Origin: Promethearchaeota archaeon
GTDB taxonomy: Archaea; Asgardarchaeota; Lokiarchaeia; Sigyniarchaeales; SOKP01
DNA: 44,232 nucleotides
Reading direction: 5' to 3'
Assembly: GCA_016839765.1 (NCBI GenBank)
Contig: JAEOTP010000029.1
Location: 1 to 44,232, forward strand
The notes under the pieces: generated by a model
The model's input: only the letters and a program-made list of their open reading frames with translations
The model's database searches: none
Told to the model about the DNA's origin: nothing
Shown here: in pieces, positions 16,570 through 25,082 of the stretch
Layout: each line of letters begins with the position of its first letter
How positions within the stretch are numbered: the first letter of the stretch is position 1
Program-made: the position numbers and the translations under genes

Positions 16570-17658
16570 ATGTCAAAACCAGAGAGAAACGTAATTAATT
16601 TCGAAGATATATTAGCGAGAGATGGCAAATGTAATGTTTTATTCTTCAATTATGATAATGAAGCTTTTATGAATACTGGAATTCAAGAAAGTGGAGGAAC
16701 GCCCCCATATGCTTCTACCACCACGGGACCTGCAGGAGAAAAAATTCCTGGTAAAATTGGAGTTAAACAAGACTTGGTTACTCCCTTTGCTTTTTATGGA
16801 ACAAAAAAGCTGTTCTTAGCAACGGTTAATCCCGCTTATCCAGCAGATTTCATGGGAAAAGTAGCGGATGCTCTTAAATCAAATGGTTCTGCATTTATTC
16901 AAGCATATTCAGATTGTATGAGAGGTTGGAGACATGGAGCTTCTGCAGCTCTGGAAATATCAAAATTAGCTACAGATTGTGGTTATTGGCCTTTATACAC
17001 CATAAGAGTAGAGGATGGTATTCCTATATTTACCTATTATCGGGGATTGGATATTGATAAAGAGAAGTTTGTCGAATATTTAAAATCTATGGGAAGGTTT
17101 AGACATTTATTTAAACCTAAGTTTATGGAAAAAGAAATTGATGAAATTATCTATTTAACGGAACAACGAAATAAGAAACTTAAAGGACTTATTGAACAAT
17201 TTGGAGCAGAAAAACCAATAGATTTCTATCGAGTGAATCGTAAAAAACTAGAACCTCAAAAGCATCTTCAACCAGGCCATGGACTTTGCCCCGGTTGTGG
17301 TGCTGGTATGGTCCTTAATCAACTCGCCACTGCAGCTCAAGCTGTTTCGGGAAAGAATATTATATATATCAATAATACGAGTTGTTCTGAAGTCTCCACT
17401 TCAAAAGATAACGTAACATCTTGGAACGTGCCTTGGGTTCACCACTTATTCGAATCAGGAGCTACCGTTGCTGATGGGATCATAACAGCTAAAAAAATTA
17501 TGAAAGCAAAGGGTCTATATGATAAAGAAATACCCTGGGTTATCCATATTGGTGGTGATGGGTCAACATACGATATAGGATTCCAATTTCTAAAAGCTGC
17601 CCTTATTAGGACAAGTAGTTTCGTAGAAATGAATGAATACTTAGCAAATCAAAAATAA
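16570..17658 (+). CDS. porB: 2-oxoacid:ferredoxin oxidoreductase beta subunit, circularly permuted
   Basis: 362 aa starting at an ATG directly after the alpha stop, with GAGGTGG upstream. In ordinary PorB the order is LCPGCG, TGC, VPW.H, GGDG.TYDIG, YDNEAYMNTG, then a cysteine before a tryptophan and YWPLY. Here NYDNEAFMNTG (27-37), SDC116 and GYWPLY (138-143) come first, followed by GRFR and a linker (181-235). Only then come LCPGCG (239-244), SC272SE, VPWVHH (287-292) and GGDGSTYDIG (328-337) near the C-terminus. All four cluster cysteines (116, 240, 243, 272) and both halves of the ThDP motif are present, so activity is plausible. The break falls in the loop between the GDG helix and the next strand. 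Confidence 0.9.
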   Translation: MSKPERNVINFEDILARDGKCNVLFFNYDNEAFMNTGIQESGGTPPYASTTTGPAGEKIPGKIGVKQDLVTPFAFYGTKKLFLATVNPAYPADFMGKVADALKSNGSAFIQAYSDCMRGWRHGASAALEISKLATDCGYWPLYTIRVEDGIPIFTYYRGLDIDKEKFVEYLKSMGRFRHLFKPKFMEKEIDEIIYLTEQRNKKLKGLIEQFGAEKPIDFYRVNRKKLEPQKHLQPGHGLCPGCGAGMVLNQLATAAQAVSGKNIIYINNTSCSEVSTSKDNVTSWNVPWVHHLFESGATVADGIITAKKIMKAKGLYDKEIPWVIHIGGDGSTYDIGFQFLKAALIRTSSFVEMNEYLANQK

Positions 17659-17660
17659 AA

Positions 17661-17683
17661 TATTTTTTAGTCTTTTTTTTTTT
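17661..17683 (+). terminator. Poly-T terminator after the por operon
   Basis: Two T-rich stretches, including 11 consecutive T at 17673-17683, follow the beta-subunit stop. Oligo-T runs terminate archaeal transcription without a hairpin. Confidence 0.5.
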
Positions 17684-17722
17684 GAGAATAAATTTATTAT
17701 CTTTCTAATTCTAATTTTTTTC

Positions 17723-18484
17723 ATGACAATTTTAATTGAAAAGAAATATCCAGTTTATACAGTAATTATTGATAATCCTGAAGTGAAAAATGCTGTGGAT
17801 GGTCCGACAGCATTAGAGCTTACTAATGCATTCAGAGAATTTGAACAAGATAATAATGCACTTGTTGCTGTTTTATGGGGTGCGAATGGTGTGTTTTGTT
17901 CAGGCGCAAATCTTAAAGCTATTGCTGAAGAGCGGGGAAATAAAGTAGAAAGAGAGGGAGATGGTCCAATGGGCCCTACTAGAATGATGCTTTCTAAACC
18001 TATTATTGCTGCTGTAGCAGGTTATGCGGTTGCTGGCGGTCTAGAACTTGCATTATGGTGTGATTTACGAGTGGTTGAAGAGAGTGCTATTTTTGGAGTA
18101 TTTTGTCGCAGGTTTGGTGTACCGTTAATAGATGGAGGTACTATAAGGCTACCTAGATTAATAGGATTAAGTCGTGCTTTAGATATGATCCTTACTGGAC
18201 GACCAGTGTCCGCTCAAGAAGCTTTTGTATGGGGTTTAGCAAATAAAATTGTAAACGATGGAACATCACGAGAAGAAGCTGAAAAATTAGCTAGCAAGAT
18301 TGCTAAATTTCCCCAAATTTGTATGCAAAATGATAGGTTATCGACTTATGAACAATTTGGTATGAATTTAAAAGAAGGAATGAAAAATGAATTTGAATAT
18401 GGCTTAAAAACGTTAGAAAGTGGAGAATATCTTAAAGGCAGCGAGGAATTTACTTTTGGAAAGGGAAAACATGGAAAATTCTAA
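17723..18484 (+). CDS. Enoyl-CoA hydratase/isomerase family (crotonase) protein
   Basis: 253 aa with the crotonase fold. The first oxyanion-hole segment is FCSGANLKAIAEE and the second is AAVAGYAVAGGLELALWCDLRV. In the catalytic loop, FGVPLIDGGTIRLPRLIG, the residue equivalent to the second hydratase glutamate is Asp, so the exact reaction (hydratase, isomerase or hydrolase) is uncertain. The end FGKGKHGKF is also seen in EchA-like proteins. It lies 64 nt after the por operon, separated by a poly-T run, so it is probably a separate transcript. It acts on a CoA thioester in the cytoplasm. Confidence 0.85.
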   Translation: MTILIEKKYPVYTVIIDNPEVKNAVDGPTALELTNAFREFEQDNNALVAVLWGANGVFCSGANLKAIAEERGNKVEREGDGPMGPTRMMLSKPIIAAVAGYAVAGGLELALWCDLRVVEESAIFGVFCRRFGVPLIDGGTIRLPRLIGLSRALDMILTGRPVSAQEAFVWGLANKIVNDGTSREEAEKLASKIAKFPQICMQNDRLSTYEQFGMNLKEGMKNEFEYGLKTLESGEYLKGSEEFTFGKGKHGKF

Positions 18485-18495
18485 CAAAAAAATTA

Positions 18496-19122
18496 TCAAA
18501 CCTTTTTAAACAAATAATAACTGGCCGTTTTCTTGTAACCAATTCCTTTCATCTTTTTTTCTAAATATTCCATAGTAATTTCTCTTTCCTTTTTTGGAAC
18601 AAAAAATTTTTCTAAATTTTTCTGACTAAGATATAATTTCCTATTAGACCGATATATTACACCATATAAAATAAATTCTTTATCTAAATCTGCCATACTT
18701 GCATCACCATGTGAATTGTTGACCAACAATAGCCCCTCTTTTGTTAAATATTTTTTACAATATTTAGATACAAAACCAGCATATAGGGAAATTAATAAAT
18801 CGAAATTTTTATCCAATTCTTCAATTTTTTTTGTATAATCTCTGAAATAGAACTGTAAAATCGGTTCCCCCTCATATTTTTTATTTTTAAGTATTAAGCT
18901 CAATAGATTGCGCTTAGAAAAGAATTTATCTGTTTTCTTAAAATTATCGATGTACACTGTTTTACGGTAAAAAAAAGAGGGGGTAATGTCAATGTAGCTT
19001 CCGGGATATAATGCACTTTCAATATCAAATTTTTTTCCCAAAAGTTCAAATAATTCAGTTCTATCCCCTACTTTTTGCATGTAATTCTTATATAATTCAG
19101 CAGAACTAATGGTATTATGCAT
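18496..19122 (-). CDS. Uncharacterised protein, possibly a class I methyltransferase fold
   Basis: 208 aa, not assigned to a named family. An ALYPGSYIDITPSFF segment (about 37-51), then a strand ending in VYIDNFKK, and later DLLISLYAGFVSKYCKKYLTKEGLLLVNNSHGD, are arranged like the SAM-binding loop, acidic strand end and later strands of class I methyltransferases. The usual GxGxG is absent, so this is tentative. It is basic and lysine-rich at the C-terminus (KKMKGIGYKK). It diverges from the YjbQ gene with only 38 nt between the starts. Confidence 0.6.
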   Translation of the reverse strand: MHNTISSAELYKNYMQKVGDRTELFELLGKKFDIESALYPGSYIDITPSFFYRKTVYIDNFKKTDKFFSKRNLLSLILKNKKYEGEPILQFYFRDYTKKIEELDKNFDLLISLYAGFVSKYCKKYLTKEGLLLVNNSHGDASMADLDKEFILYGVIYRSNRKLYLSQKNLEKFFVPKKEREITMEYLEKKMKGIGYKKTASYYLFKKV

Positions 19123-19160
19123 AATTTAACATTAAAATAGTATCTTTTCCTATAAATCTT

Positions 19161-19565
19161 ATGATATTATTTAAAGATTTTAAGATAAAGACTCCAAAAA
19201 GGGAAGTATTGGTAAATATTACAAGTGAAGTGAGCAAAATTGTACGTGAATCTGGTGCAAAGGAAGGTGTGTGTCGAATATTTGTACCTCATACGACAGC
19301 AGGAATTACTATTAATGAAAATGCGGATCCCGCAGTAATGAGAGATATTATAAATTTTTTAGGAAGTTTGATTCCACAACGCGCCAGATTCGCTCATATG
19401 GAAGGAAATTCAGATGCTCATATAAAGTCGAGTTTAACAGGACCTTCCCTGGATGTAATAATACATAATAGAAGCTTAGTTCTGGGTACTTGGCAAGGAT
19501 TGATGTTTGCCGAATATGATGGACCTCGAAACCGAAGAGTTATTGTACAAATTCAAGGAGAATAG
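19161..19565 (+). CDS. yjbQ: YjbQ/UPF0047 family protein
   Basis: 134 aa, full family length. The diagnostic motifs are HTTAGITINENADPAVMRDI, HMEGNSDAHIKSSLTGPS and LGTWQGLMFAEYDGPRNRRV. This small beta-rich family has weak thiamine-phosphate synthase activity reported for E. coli YjbQ, and its conserved His and Asp/Glu residues bind metal. There is essentially no leader before the ATG and no SD, so it may be leaderless. The physiological role is not known with confidence. Confidence 0.9.
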   Translation: MILFKDFKIKTPKREVLVNITSEVSKIVRESGAKEGVCRIFVPHTTAGITINENADPAVMRDIINFLGSLIPQRARFAHMEGNSDAHIKSSLTGPSLDVIIHNRSLVLGTWQGLMFAEYDGPRNRRVIVQIQGE

Positions 19566-19596
19566 ATTAATTAATATAATTAAAAAAGGGGAGTAT

Positions 19597-20013
19597 TTAC
19601 TTTGGTCTACCTATAAAACAAATTACTCCCCCAATAGTAATAAGTAATGCTTCTATGGATATTCCTAAAAACAGGTTACTTTCAGGCCAACTAAGGCCCC
19701 AGAGAGTAAAATAGGAATATTGCCACGTCTCAAGAACAGCATAATTTGTACTCCAATAAATTATTCCTAATATGATGGATAATAACCCAGCAGCTAGAAG
19801 GATTGGTCCGCTTGGTTTTTTTGACAGGAATCCTAAGATACCCCCTACTATTGCAAGGATTGCAACCATTAAATTCCAAATCCATCCTGAAATATGAGCA
19901 AGGCTCCCCAAGCTTGGAGAAAATACTACTCGAGAATACCAAATCGCATAAAATAATATAAACACTCCCGCAACAAATCCAATAATTCCTCCAATAATTT
20001 TACCTAAACTCAA
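19597..20013 (-). CDS. Small four-helix membrane protein
   Basis: 138 aa from TTG 20013, which lies 6 nt after GGGTG; an ATG at 20070 would add a non-hydrophobic basic stretch that includes the SD itself. Four hydrophobic helices are visible (IIGGIIGFVAGVFILFYAI, WIWNLMVAILAIVGGILGFL, GPILLAAGLLSIILGIIYW, LFLGISIEALLITIGGVICF), with GFLSKKPSGP between helices 2 and 3. It resembles general DUF-type four-helix proteins; no function can be given. It is convergent with the YjbQ gene. Confidence 0.65.
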   Translation of the reverse strand: MSLGKIIGGIIGFVAGVFILFYAIWYSRVVFSPSLGSLAHISGWIWNLMVAILAIVGGILGFLSKKPSGPILLAAGLLSIILGIIYWSTNYAVLETWQYSYFTLWGLSWPESNLFLGISIEALLITIGGVICFIGRPK

Positions 20014-20114
20014 TTTTTTCACCCACTTAATAGATTTTAAAATAATCTTTAATGAAAATATGTGCTCCATCTATATAAAGGTATAAAAAATGAGGATCTC
20101 AATTTAGTCTATTT

Positions 20115-21509
20115 TTAGATTTTGTGAAAATAGTATCGATCAAAAGTAAAATGAACTTCCTGTATGGTCTCTTCTACAAAAAATTGAACTTTTATTTTTC
20201 TATTTGGATACACAATAGGTACATAAAATTTTAACTCATTAATATCTTCAGGAACAAGCGGTAATTTCATGGGTATAAAGAAGTCTAAAGATTCTTTAAT
20301 TTCAGCATAAAGAATGTCATTGTCGAATGAAATAATTATGTTCTCAAGGTTCTTGTAAGTTGAGTATTTCCCTGTCAATGACTTCAATTTCTTGTCTATT
20401 TTTAGAGCAGGAGTTGTTTTACTAATTTCTATTCCTAATAGGAATCCAAGAATTAGATGAGCTAAAGAACTTAATACAATTGATGCATTACAATTTGCTC
20501 CAAGTATAACTCCCATTTTTTCTTCTGGAAGTAGTGCTAAAAAGGCAGTAGAAGATCCTACATCTCCGCCATGATGAATTAATCTATGTCCGAAAAAATC
20601 CTTTTCTATTACCCAACCAAGACCATACCATGCATCTTTACCACCAAGAGTTTCTTCTGGTATTTTTATATAAGGAGTCCACATTTGCTCTAATAATGAT
20701 TGTTGAATAATCCTCGAGTTATTAAACAAACCCCCATTAATCAAGGTAATTATATAATTTTGCATTTCTCTTGCTGAGCTTACCAATCCTCCGGGAGCAT
20801 AAACAATCTTATCAAATGGATGAGAAGTTTCTTTATATAGTTTTTTTTCTTCAGAAGGAATATAACCTGTTAATACATCATTATCTTTTTCAAAATCCTC
20901 CTTTAAGTAAATAGATCTATCCATATTTAGAGGTTCAAGTATATTTTTTTTTATATATGCTTCAAATTTCATGTTCGTTAATTTTTCAATAATAAGACCA
21001 ACACAAGTAAACATATCATTATTATAGAAGAAATTTTTATCAGGTACATCAAAAACTTCTGTAATTGCATTATTAATATGGAGAAAGAAATCATTCCAGC
21101 TACTCATAGGAATGGTGACATCAAAATTTCCAAGTTGGCGTACTAGTGCCACCACATTAGCGCTTAATTCAGGAATACCTGAGGAATGTGATAATAAATG
21201 ACAAATTTTTATTGGATTTTTATTATCTCCTAACTTAAAATTAAGATATTTACTCACAGGATCTTGAAGGTTAATTTTCCCTTCTTGTATAAGTTGTAAT
21301 AAAGCTAGAGCGGTAAATGACTTCGATATAGAGCCAATTCCAAATAAAGTATTTTCTGTAAATGGAAGATTCTTTTCTACATTTCTTGCTCCAAATCCTT
21401 TAGCATATATGGGTTTTCCATGCTCAACAATTCCAATTGAAAGTCCGGGAATTTTAAATTCTCCCATTAGATCTACTACTTTCTGTTCAATTTCTTCAAA
21501 TCTTTCCAT
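20115..21509 (-). CDS. Serine hydrolase, beta-lactamase class C / PBP4* family
   Basis: 464 aa. The catalytic SxxK is S60-I-S-K63 in GIGSISKSFTALALLQLI, the YxN is Y162-N-N164, and the third motif is HHGG around residue 315. A C-terminal beta-barrel-like extension (about 375-464) follows, as in DUF3471-type members. No signal peptide is visible at the N-terminus (MERFEEIEQKVVDL), so it looks cytoplasmic. The family includes esterases and D-amino peptidases; in organisms without murein an esterase or peptidase role is more likely than beta-lactam resistance. The substrate is unknown. Confidence 0.88.
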   Translation of the reverse strand: MERFEEIEQKVVDLMGEFKIPGLSIGIVEHGKPIYAKGFGARNVEKNLPFTENTLFGIGSISKSFTALALLQLIQEGKINLQDPVSKYLNFKLGDNKNPIKICHLLSHSSGIPELSANVVALVRQLGNFDVTIPMSSWNDFFLHINNAITEVFDVPDKNFFYNNDMFTCVGLIIEKLTNMKFEAYIKKNILEPLNMDRSIYLKEDFEKDNDVLTGYIPSEEKKLYKETSHPFDKIVYAPGGLVSSAREMQNYIITLINGGLFNNSRIIQQSLLEQMWTPYIKIPEETLGGKDAWYGLGWVIEKDFFGHRLIHHGGDVGSSTAFLALLPEEKMGVILGANCNASIVLSSLAHLILGFLLGIEISKTTPALKIDKKLKSLTGKYSTYKNLENIIISFDNDILYAEIKESLDFFIPMKLPLVPEDINELKFYVPIVYPNRKIKVQFFVEETIQEVHFTFDRYYFHKI

Positions 21510-21666
21510 TTTCTTTTTAACCTTTTTTTCTTAAAAATAATTGGATTATGTAATCCTTTAAATAACATTTTCTTTTATACTTTATTTTCCAATGATATAA
21601 TGAATCTTTTTATCTGATTATACTAAATAATAATTACTATAAATTTCCTAAAAAGTTCATATAATA

Positions 21667-22578
21667 ATGCTCGATAAAGAATTATTAGAGTTTTTGGAGA
21701 GATTTTTTTCCACCAGTAATTTAAATAAACTCCATAAAACATATGGAGGAGGAAGAATTTTTTTATCTCCGATAGTAGGAGTTGCCAGTGGTAATGATCC
21801 GATATTCAAAAAATTTAAAGAAGTAGTTGGTCCTGAACATTTAACTCCGATTGAAATGTGGTTAGCTTCGGGACAAGATAGTATATCACCATCAAAATTG
21901 CGAATAGTATCTATAGTTCTTCCATTTAGTGATGAAATTCGAAAAGGAAGTAGAAATGCTATACAACTCTCACGGATAAAATTACCTGCTGAAATTTATT
22001 CGCTTGGTCGAAATTATGCGAATGCTTTTAAAGCTGAAACATTAAGACAATTAATAAAATTTTTTAAAAAAAGGGGATATAAAGCGGTTGCTGGAATGTT
22101 AAGTGAATCCTTTAGTATTATTGCAAAGGGGGGATTTCATTCAACATGGTCTGAACGACATATAGCGTTTGCCGCTGGATTGGGAACCTTTAGTTTACAT
22201 GAAGCATTGATAACTGATCTTGGCTGTAATATCCGACTTGCTTCAATTATAACAAATGCTCCTTTTAAGGTAAGTAGTAGAAAGACGGATGATCCATATA
22301 AAAATTGTCTGTTCTACGGTAAAGGAATTTGTAGAGAGTGCGAAAAAAGATGTCCAGGTAAAGCCATAGATAAGAATGGACATGATAAGTTGAAATGTTA
22401 TGAATACGGCCAAAAAATTGCAAGAAAAATGATTCAAAGAATTGGACCAATCTTAAAACCTCACAAAAGAAGAGTAAATGGAAAATTACGACCTGAAGTT
22501 TATCCTGTTGGTTGTGCTTTTTGCCAGTTTGATGTTCCTTGTATGGATAAAAATCCAATGGCTAATGAATACCAGTAG
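21667..22578 (+). CDS. QueG-like / reductive-dehalogenase-like 4Fe-4S protein
   Basis: 303 aa. The central segment WSERHIAFAAGLGTFSLHEALITDLGCNIRLASI matches the cobalamin-binding core shared by epoxyqueuosine reductase and reductive dehalogenases. It is followed by cysteine clusters CLFYGKGICRECEKRCPGKAI and, near the end, GCAFCQFDVPC, consistent with [4Fe-4S] binding. It is shorter than QueG and lacks the HEAT-like C-terminus. I cannot tell whether the substrate is epoxyqueuosine or something else. There is no clear SD; the ATG at 21667 follows an AT-rich leader. Confidence 0.78.
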   Translation: MLDKELLEFLERFFSTSNLNKLHKTYGGGRIFLSPIVGVASGNDPIFKKFKEVVGPEHLTPIEMWLASGQDSISPSKLRIVSIVLPFSDEIRKGSRNAIQLSRIKLPAEIYSLGRNYANAFKAETLRQLIKFFKKRGYKAVAGMLSESFSIIAKGGFHSTWSERHIAFAAGLGTFSLHEALITDLGCNIRLASIITNAPFKVSSRKTDDPYKNCLFYGKGICRECEKRCPGKAIDKNGHDKLKCYEYGQKIARKMIQRIGPILKPHKRRVNGKLRPEVYPVGCAFCQFDVPCMDKNPMANEYQ

Positions 22579-22629
22579 TAATTTTCTTAAACTATTTTAA
22601 ATAGTGTTTTATTAACAGTTAAAAAATTC

Positions 22630-22633
22630 GGTG
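22630..22633 (+). promoter_or_regulatory. GGTG Shine-Dalgarno site for a near-cognate ATA start
   Basis: GGTG lies exactly 7 nt before ATA 22641. The first in-frame ATG, at 22728, would delete the metal-binding HxH motif of the amidohydrolase. Confidence 0.55.
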
Positions 22634-22640
22634 TATTAAA

Positions 22641-23507
22641 ATAGAAGAGTTAAAATTTAAGATTTTTGATGCTCACATCCATACTTTTGGGACATTTTTA
22701 GATAAGAATGAAGATTTAATTAGTTATATGGATAAACACAATGTTGAAAAAGCTGTTTTGACAACAATAAACAGAGCAGTAAGTTCTAAAATCTATTCTA
22801 ATGAAAATGAAGAGGCGAGTAGAACGAATAATGAAGATAATAAATTGTCAAAAGCGTTTGAACGTATGAAAAATACTATGTCAAAAGATCAATTAGATCA
22901 TCAAGATGTTATAGATATTGCAAAAAGAGCCCCGAAAAGATTCTATAAATTCTTCTGGTTTAATCCTAATATGCCTCCCGAAGAGGAAGATAAGAGTTAT
23001 AAAATTTTAGAAACTCATTTTAAAAAAGGCTTCTGTGGAGTAAAAATTCACTCCGGCATTCATCTAATAAAAATTCCTAGGGATATATTAAAATTAGTGG
23101 ATTTTATGCAGAATTATAATCAAAACTTTCCCCTATTTATCCATTTCACTCCAAAGTTCGCCATTTTTAGCGGAATTAGTAGCAATGATATAGCAAAACT
23201 TGCATCAAAATATCCAAATCTTAAAATCATTGTTGGACATGCAGCTTTAGCAATGGAATTAGCTGTTGATTTATCATTAAGCTTGAAAAAATATAAAAAT
23301 ATTTTATTTGAGACTTCTTGTTCAATCCCGTATGGCATTCTAAATCTAATTAGAAATGTTGGGAGTAAAAGAATTCTTTTTGGCTCTGATGCTCCTGTAA
23401 CGAATCCATTACAACTCGAGATTTCTAAAATTTTATGCTTACCAATCAATGATGAAGAAAAACAAGATATTTTTTATAATAATGCTTTTTCATTATTTGG
23501 ACACTAA
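22641..23507 (+). CDS. Amidohydrolase family 2 metal-dependent hydrolase
   Basis: 288 aa from proposed ATA 22641. The first ATG (22728) gives 259 aa and loses KIFDAHIHTFG, where H12 and H14 are the signature metal ligands. The remaining sites of the family are present downstream: GVKIHSG, FIHFTPK, the metal histidine in IIVGHAALAMEL and the catalytic aspartate in LFGSDAPVTNP. This TIM-barrel family hydrolyses or decarboxylates small carbon rings and acids. It follows the QueG-like gene by 62 nt in the same direction. The substrate is unknown. Confidence 0.87.
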   Translation: MEELKFKIFDAHIHTFGTFLDKNEDLISYMDKHNVEKAVLTTINRAVSSKIYSNENEEASRTNNEDNKLSKAFERMKNTMSKDQLDHQDVIDIAKRAPKRFYKFFWFNPNMPPEEEDKSYKILETHFKKGFCGVKIHSGIHLIKIPRDILKLVDFMQNYNQNFPLFIHFTPKFAIFSGISSNDIAKLASKYPNLKIIVGHAALAMELAVDLSLSLKKYKNILFETSCSIPYGILNLIRNVGSKRILFGSDAPVTNPLQLEISKILCLPINDEEKQDIFYNNAFSLFGH

Positions 23508-23751
23508 GATTTTTTAAATCTAGATTATCATGATCCTCCTTGAATTTTTTTAAAATTAATCGTTTCTTACTCTAATTTTTCTTATAGATTAATGTATTAT
23601 TAAATGTAGAAATTCAAAAAATTTACAAATTAAAATTTTTTGTAAACTAGTTAATTATTTTCATTTTAATAATAAATTAATTAAATAAGATCACGTAAAT
23701 TTTAATATAATCAAGTTAAAAATTTTAATTAAAGATACAGTAGATTAATTA

Positions 23752-24291
23752 ATGGATAATAAAAATTACACGGAAGATAATAACTGGGATTTAATAGAAG
23801 TCTCAAAGGTTAACGACAAAATTATTAAAAAGCTTTTAAATTATCTTAAGTATGATATTTCGGAAAATTTTTTCATATCCTTTGAAAGTCTACTAAAATT
23901 AGGAAATAAAATTCCCGAATACACAATTGAAAGTATCATAAAAGAATTGGACCAAACCCATAATTTTAAAAAGGAATTATTTCAATTCATATTAAATTTT
24001 ACAAAAAATGGAATTATTGAGTATCATCTATTACCTCAATTGTATAATCCTGATTTTATTATACGTGCTCGTGCCGTTATGAAAATTAAAGAAAATAATG
24101 ATATTAAATACATTAAGTTTTTATTGCCCCTATTAGAAGATCCAGATGATTCAGTTCGTTGGAGTATAATAAGGTATCTCGCCAATTTTAGAGATAATCC
24201 TATTATTTTGAATGAATTAAAAAATCATTTAGATAAAGAGCTAAATCCAATTATTTATAAAAACTTAAAAGAAATTTATTTGGGAGAATAA
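23752..24291 (+). CDS. HEAT-repeat protein
   Basis: 179 aa, rich in Lys, Asn and Ile. Two to three alpha-helical HEAT-like units are visible at the C-terminus, best seen in LYNPDFIIRARAVMKIKEN and LLEDPDDSVRWSIIRYLANFRDNP, where the DxxxxVRW/R pattern of HEAT repeats is clear. The N-terminal 75 residues are helical without a known motif. It is probably a scaffold for protein contacts. It stands alone between two untranslated AT-rich gaps and shares the HEAT theme with the protein at 28491. Confidence 0.65.
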   Translation: MDNKNYTEDNNWDLIEVSKVNDKIIKKLLNYLKYDISENFFISFESLLKLGNKIPEYTIESIIKELDQTHNFKKELFQFILNFTKNGIIEYHLLPQLYNPDFIIRARAVMKIKENNDIKYIKFLLPLLEDPDDSVRWSIIRYLANFRDNPIILNELKNHLDKELNPIIYKNLKEIYLGE

Positions 24292-24537
24292 TCTCATTTT
24301 ACTTATTTCTTCTAATTTATTCAACTGGAAAGGTTTATTTTTTAGTAGTTGAGAATATCGCTAACTTATTATGAAAAGTAAAGAATTAAAAAAGACAATT
24401 TTAATTATAATAATAAGCTAATATCAAAGAATTATCAATAGATATATTAAGCACTATTTCAAAGACATAGCACAAATGAAGAATAAAGCACTAAAATCAA
24501 AAAGTTAATTTGGTTGAGGATATAAATCATTTTTAAA

Positions 24538-24543
24538 AAGGTG
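24538..24543 (+). promoter_or_regulatory. AAGGTG Shine-Dalgarno site for a near-cognate ATT start
   Basis: GGTG ends exactly 7 nt before ATT 24551. The only conventional in-frame start, TTG 24587, lies inside the first strand of the GTPase, just before the P-loop. Confidence 0.6.
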
Positions 24544-24550
24544 TTATAAT

Positions 24551-25078
24551 ATTCCAACATATGATTATACATTTAAAATTCTTTTATTGGGAGACGCATC
24601 TGTAGGGAAAACTTCATTTACTAAAAGGTATTGTTATAATATTTTCAACCCCTCAGAGCGATTAACAATTGGAGTTGATTTTCATGTTAGAACTATAGAA
24701 CTCCATGGAAAAAAAGTTAAATTGCAGATTTGGGATGTCGGTGGAGAGGAAAGGTTTAGATTTTTACTCCCAACATACTGTTTGGGAGCAAATGCTGCTT
24801 TTCTTCTCTATGATATCACTCGCCCTCCGACTTTAGATAATATACCCGAGTGGGTAAGTATAGTTAGGCAAAAAGCTGGCGGAATTCCTATAGTACTAGT
24901 TGGATCAAAGATAGATTTAAATACTCAACGTAAGATTGCAAGAGATTTTGGTATTCAAATATCTGAAAGAAATAATTTCTCTGGATTTGGAGAAATTTCA
25001 AGCAAAACTGGACAAAATGTCAATAAAACATTTGAAGTACTTACAGAATTGACGCTAGAAAAGATGGAAAATAGGTGA
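24551..25078 (+). CDS. Ras/Rab-type small GTPase
   Basis: 175 aa from proposed ATT 24551, giving an N-terminus PTYDYTFKILLLGDASVGKTS typical of small GTPases; TTG 24587 would remove strand 1. G1 is GDASVGKTS (14-22), the switch I threonine is T39 in RLTIGVD, G3 is WDVGGEERF (61-69), G4 is SKID (119-122, an N/TKxD variant) and G5 is SSKTG. The position of Ras Gln61 is Glu66. The C-terminus (TLEKMENR) has no cysteine, so prenyl anchoring is excluded. Its stop overlaps the SD of a TrmB-like gene, indicating a two-gene operon. Likely a cytoplasmic GTP switch; the partner is unknown. Confidence 0.9.
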   Translation: MPTYDYTFKILLLGDASVGKTSFTKRYCYNIFNPSERLTIGVDFHVRTIELHGKKVKLQIWDVGGEERFRFLLPTYCLGANAAFLLYDITRPPTLDNIPEWVSIVRQKAGGIPIVLVGSKIDLNTQRKIARDFGIQISERNNFSGFGEISSKTGQNVNKTFEVLTELTLEKMENR

Positions 25079-25082
25079 TCTT

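Noticed and set aside
22265-22558. Minus-strand open frame inside the QueG-like gene
   Set aside because: It lies opposite conserved cysteine motifs and has low-complexity aromatic content typical of shadow frames.
24371-24421. Short ORF (16 codons, ATG to TAA) in the gap before the small GTPase
   Set aside because: No Shine-Dalgarno site, low-complexity Lys/Ile composition and no recognisable similarity.
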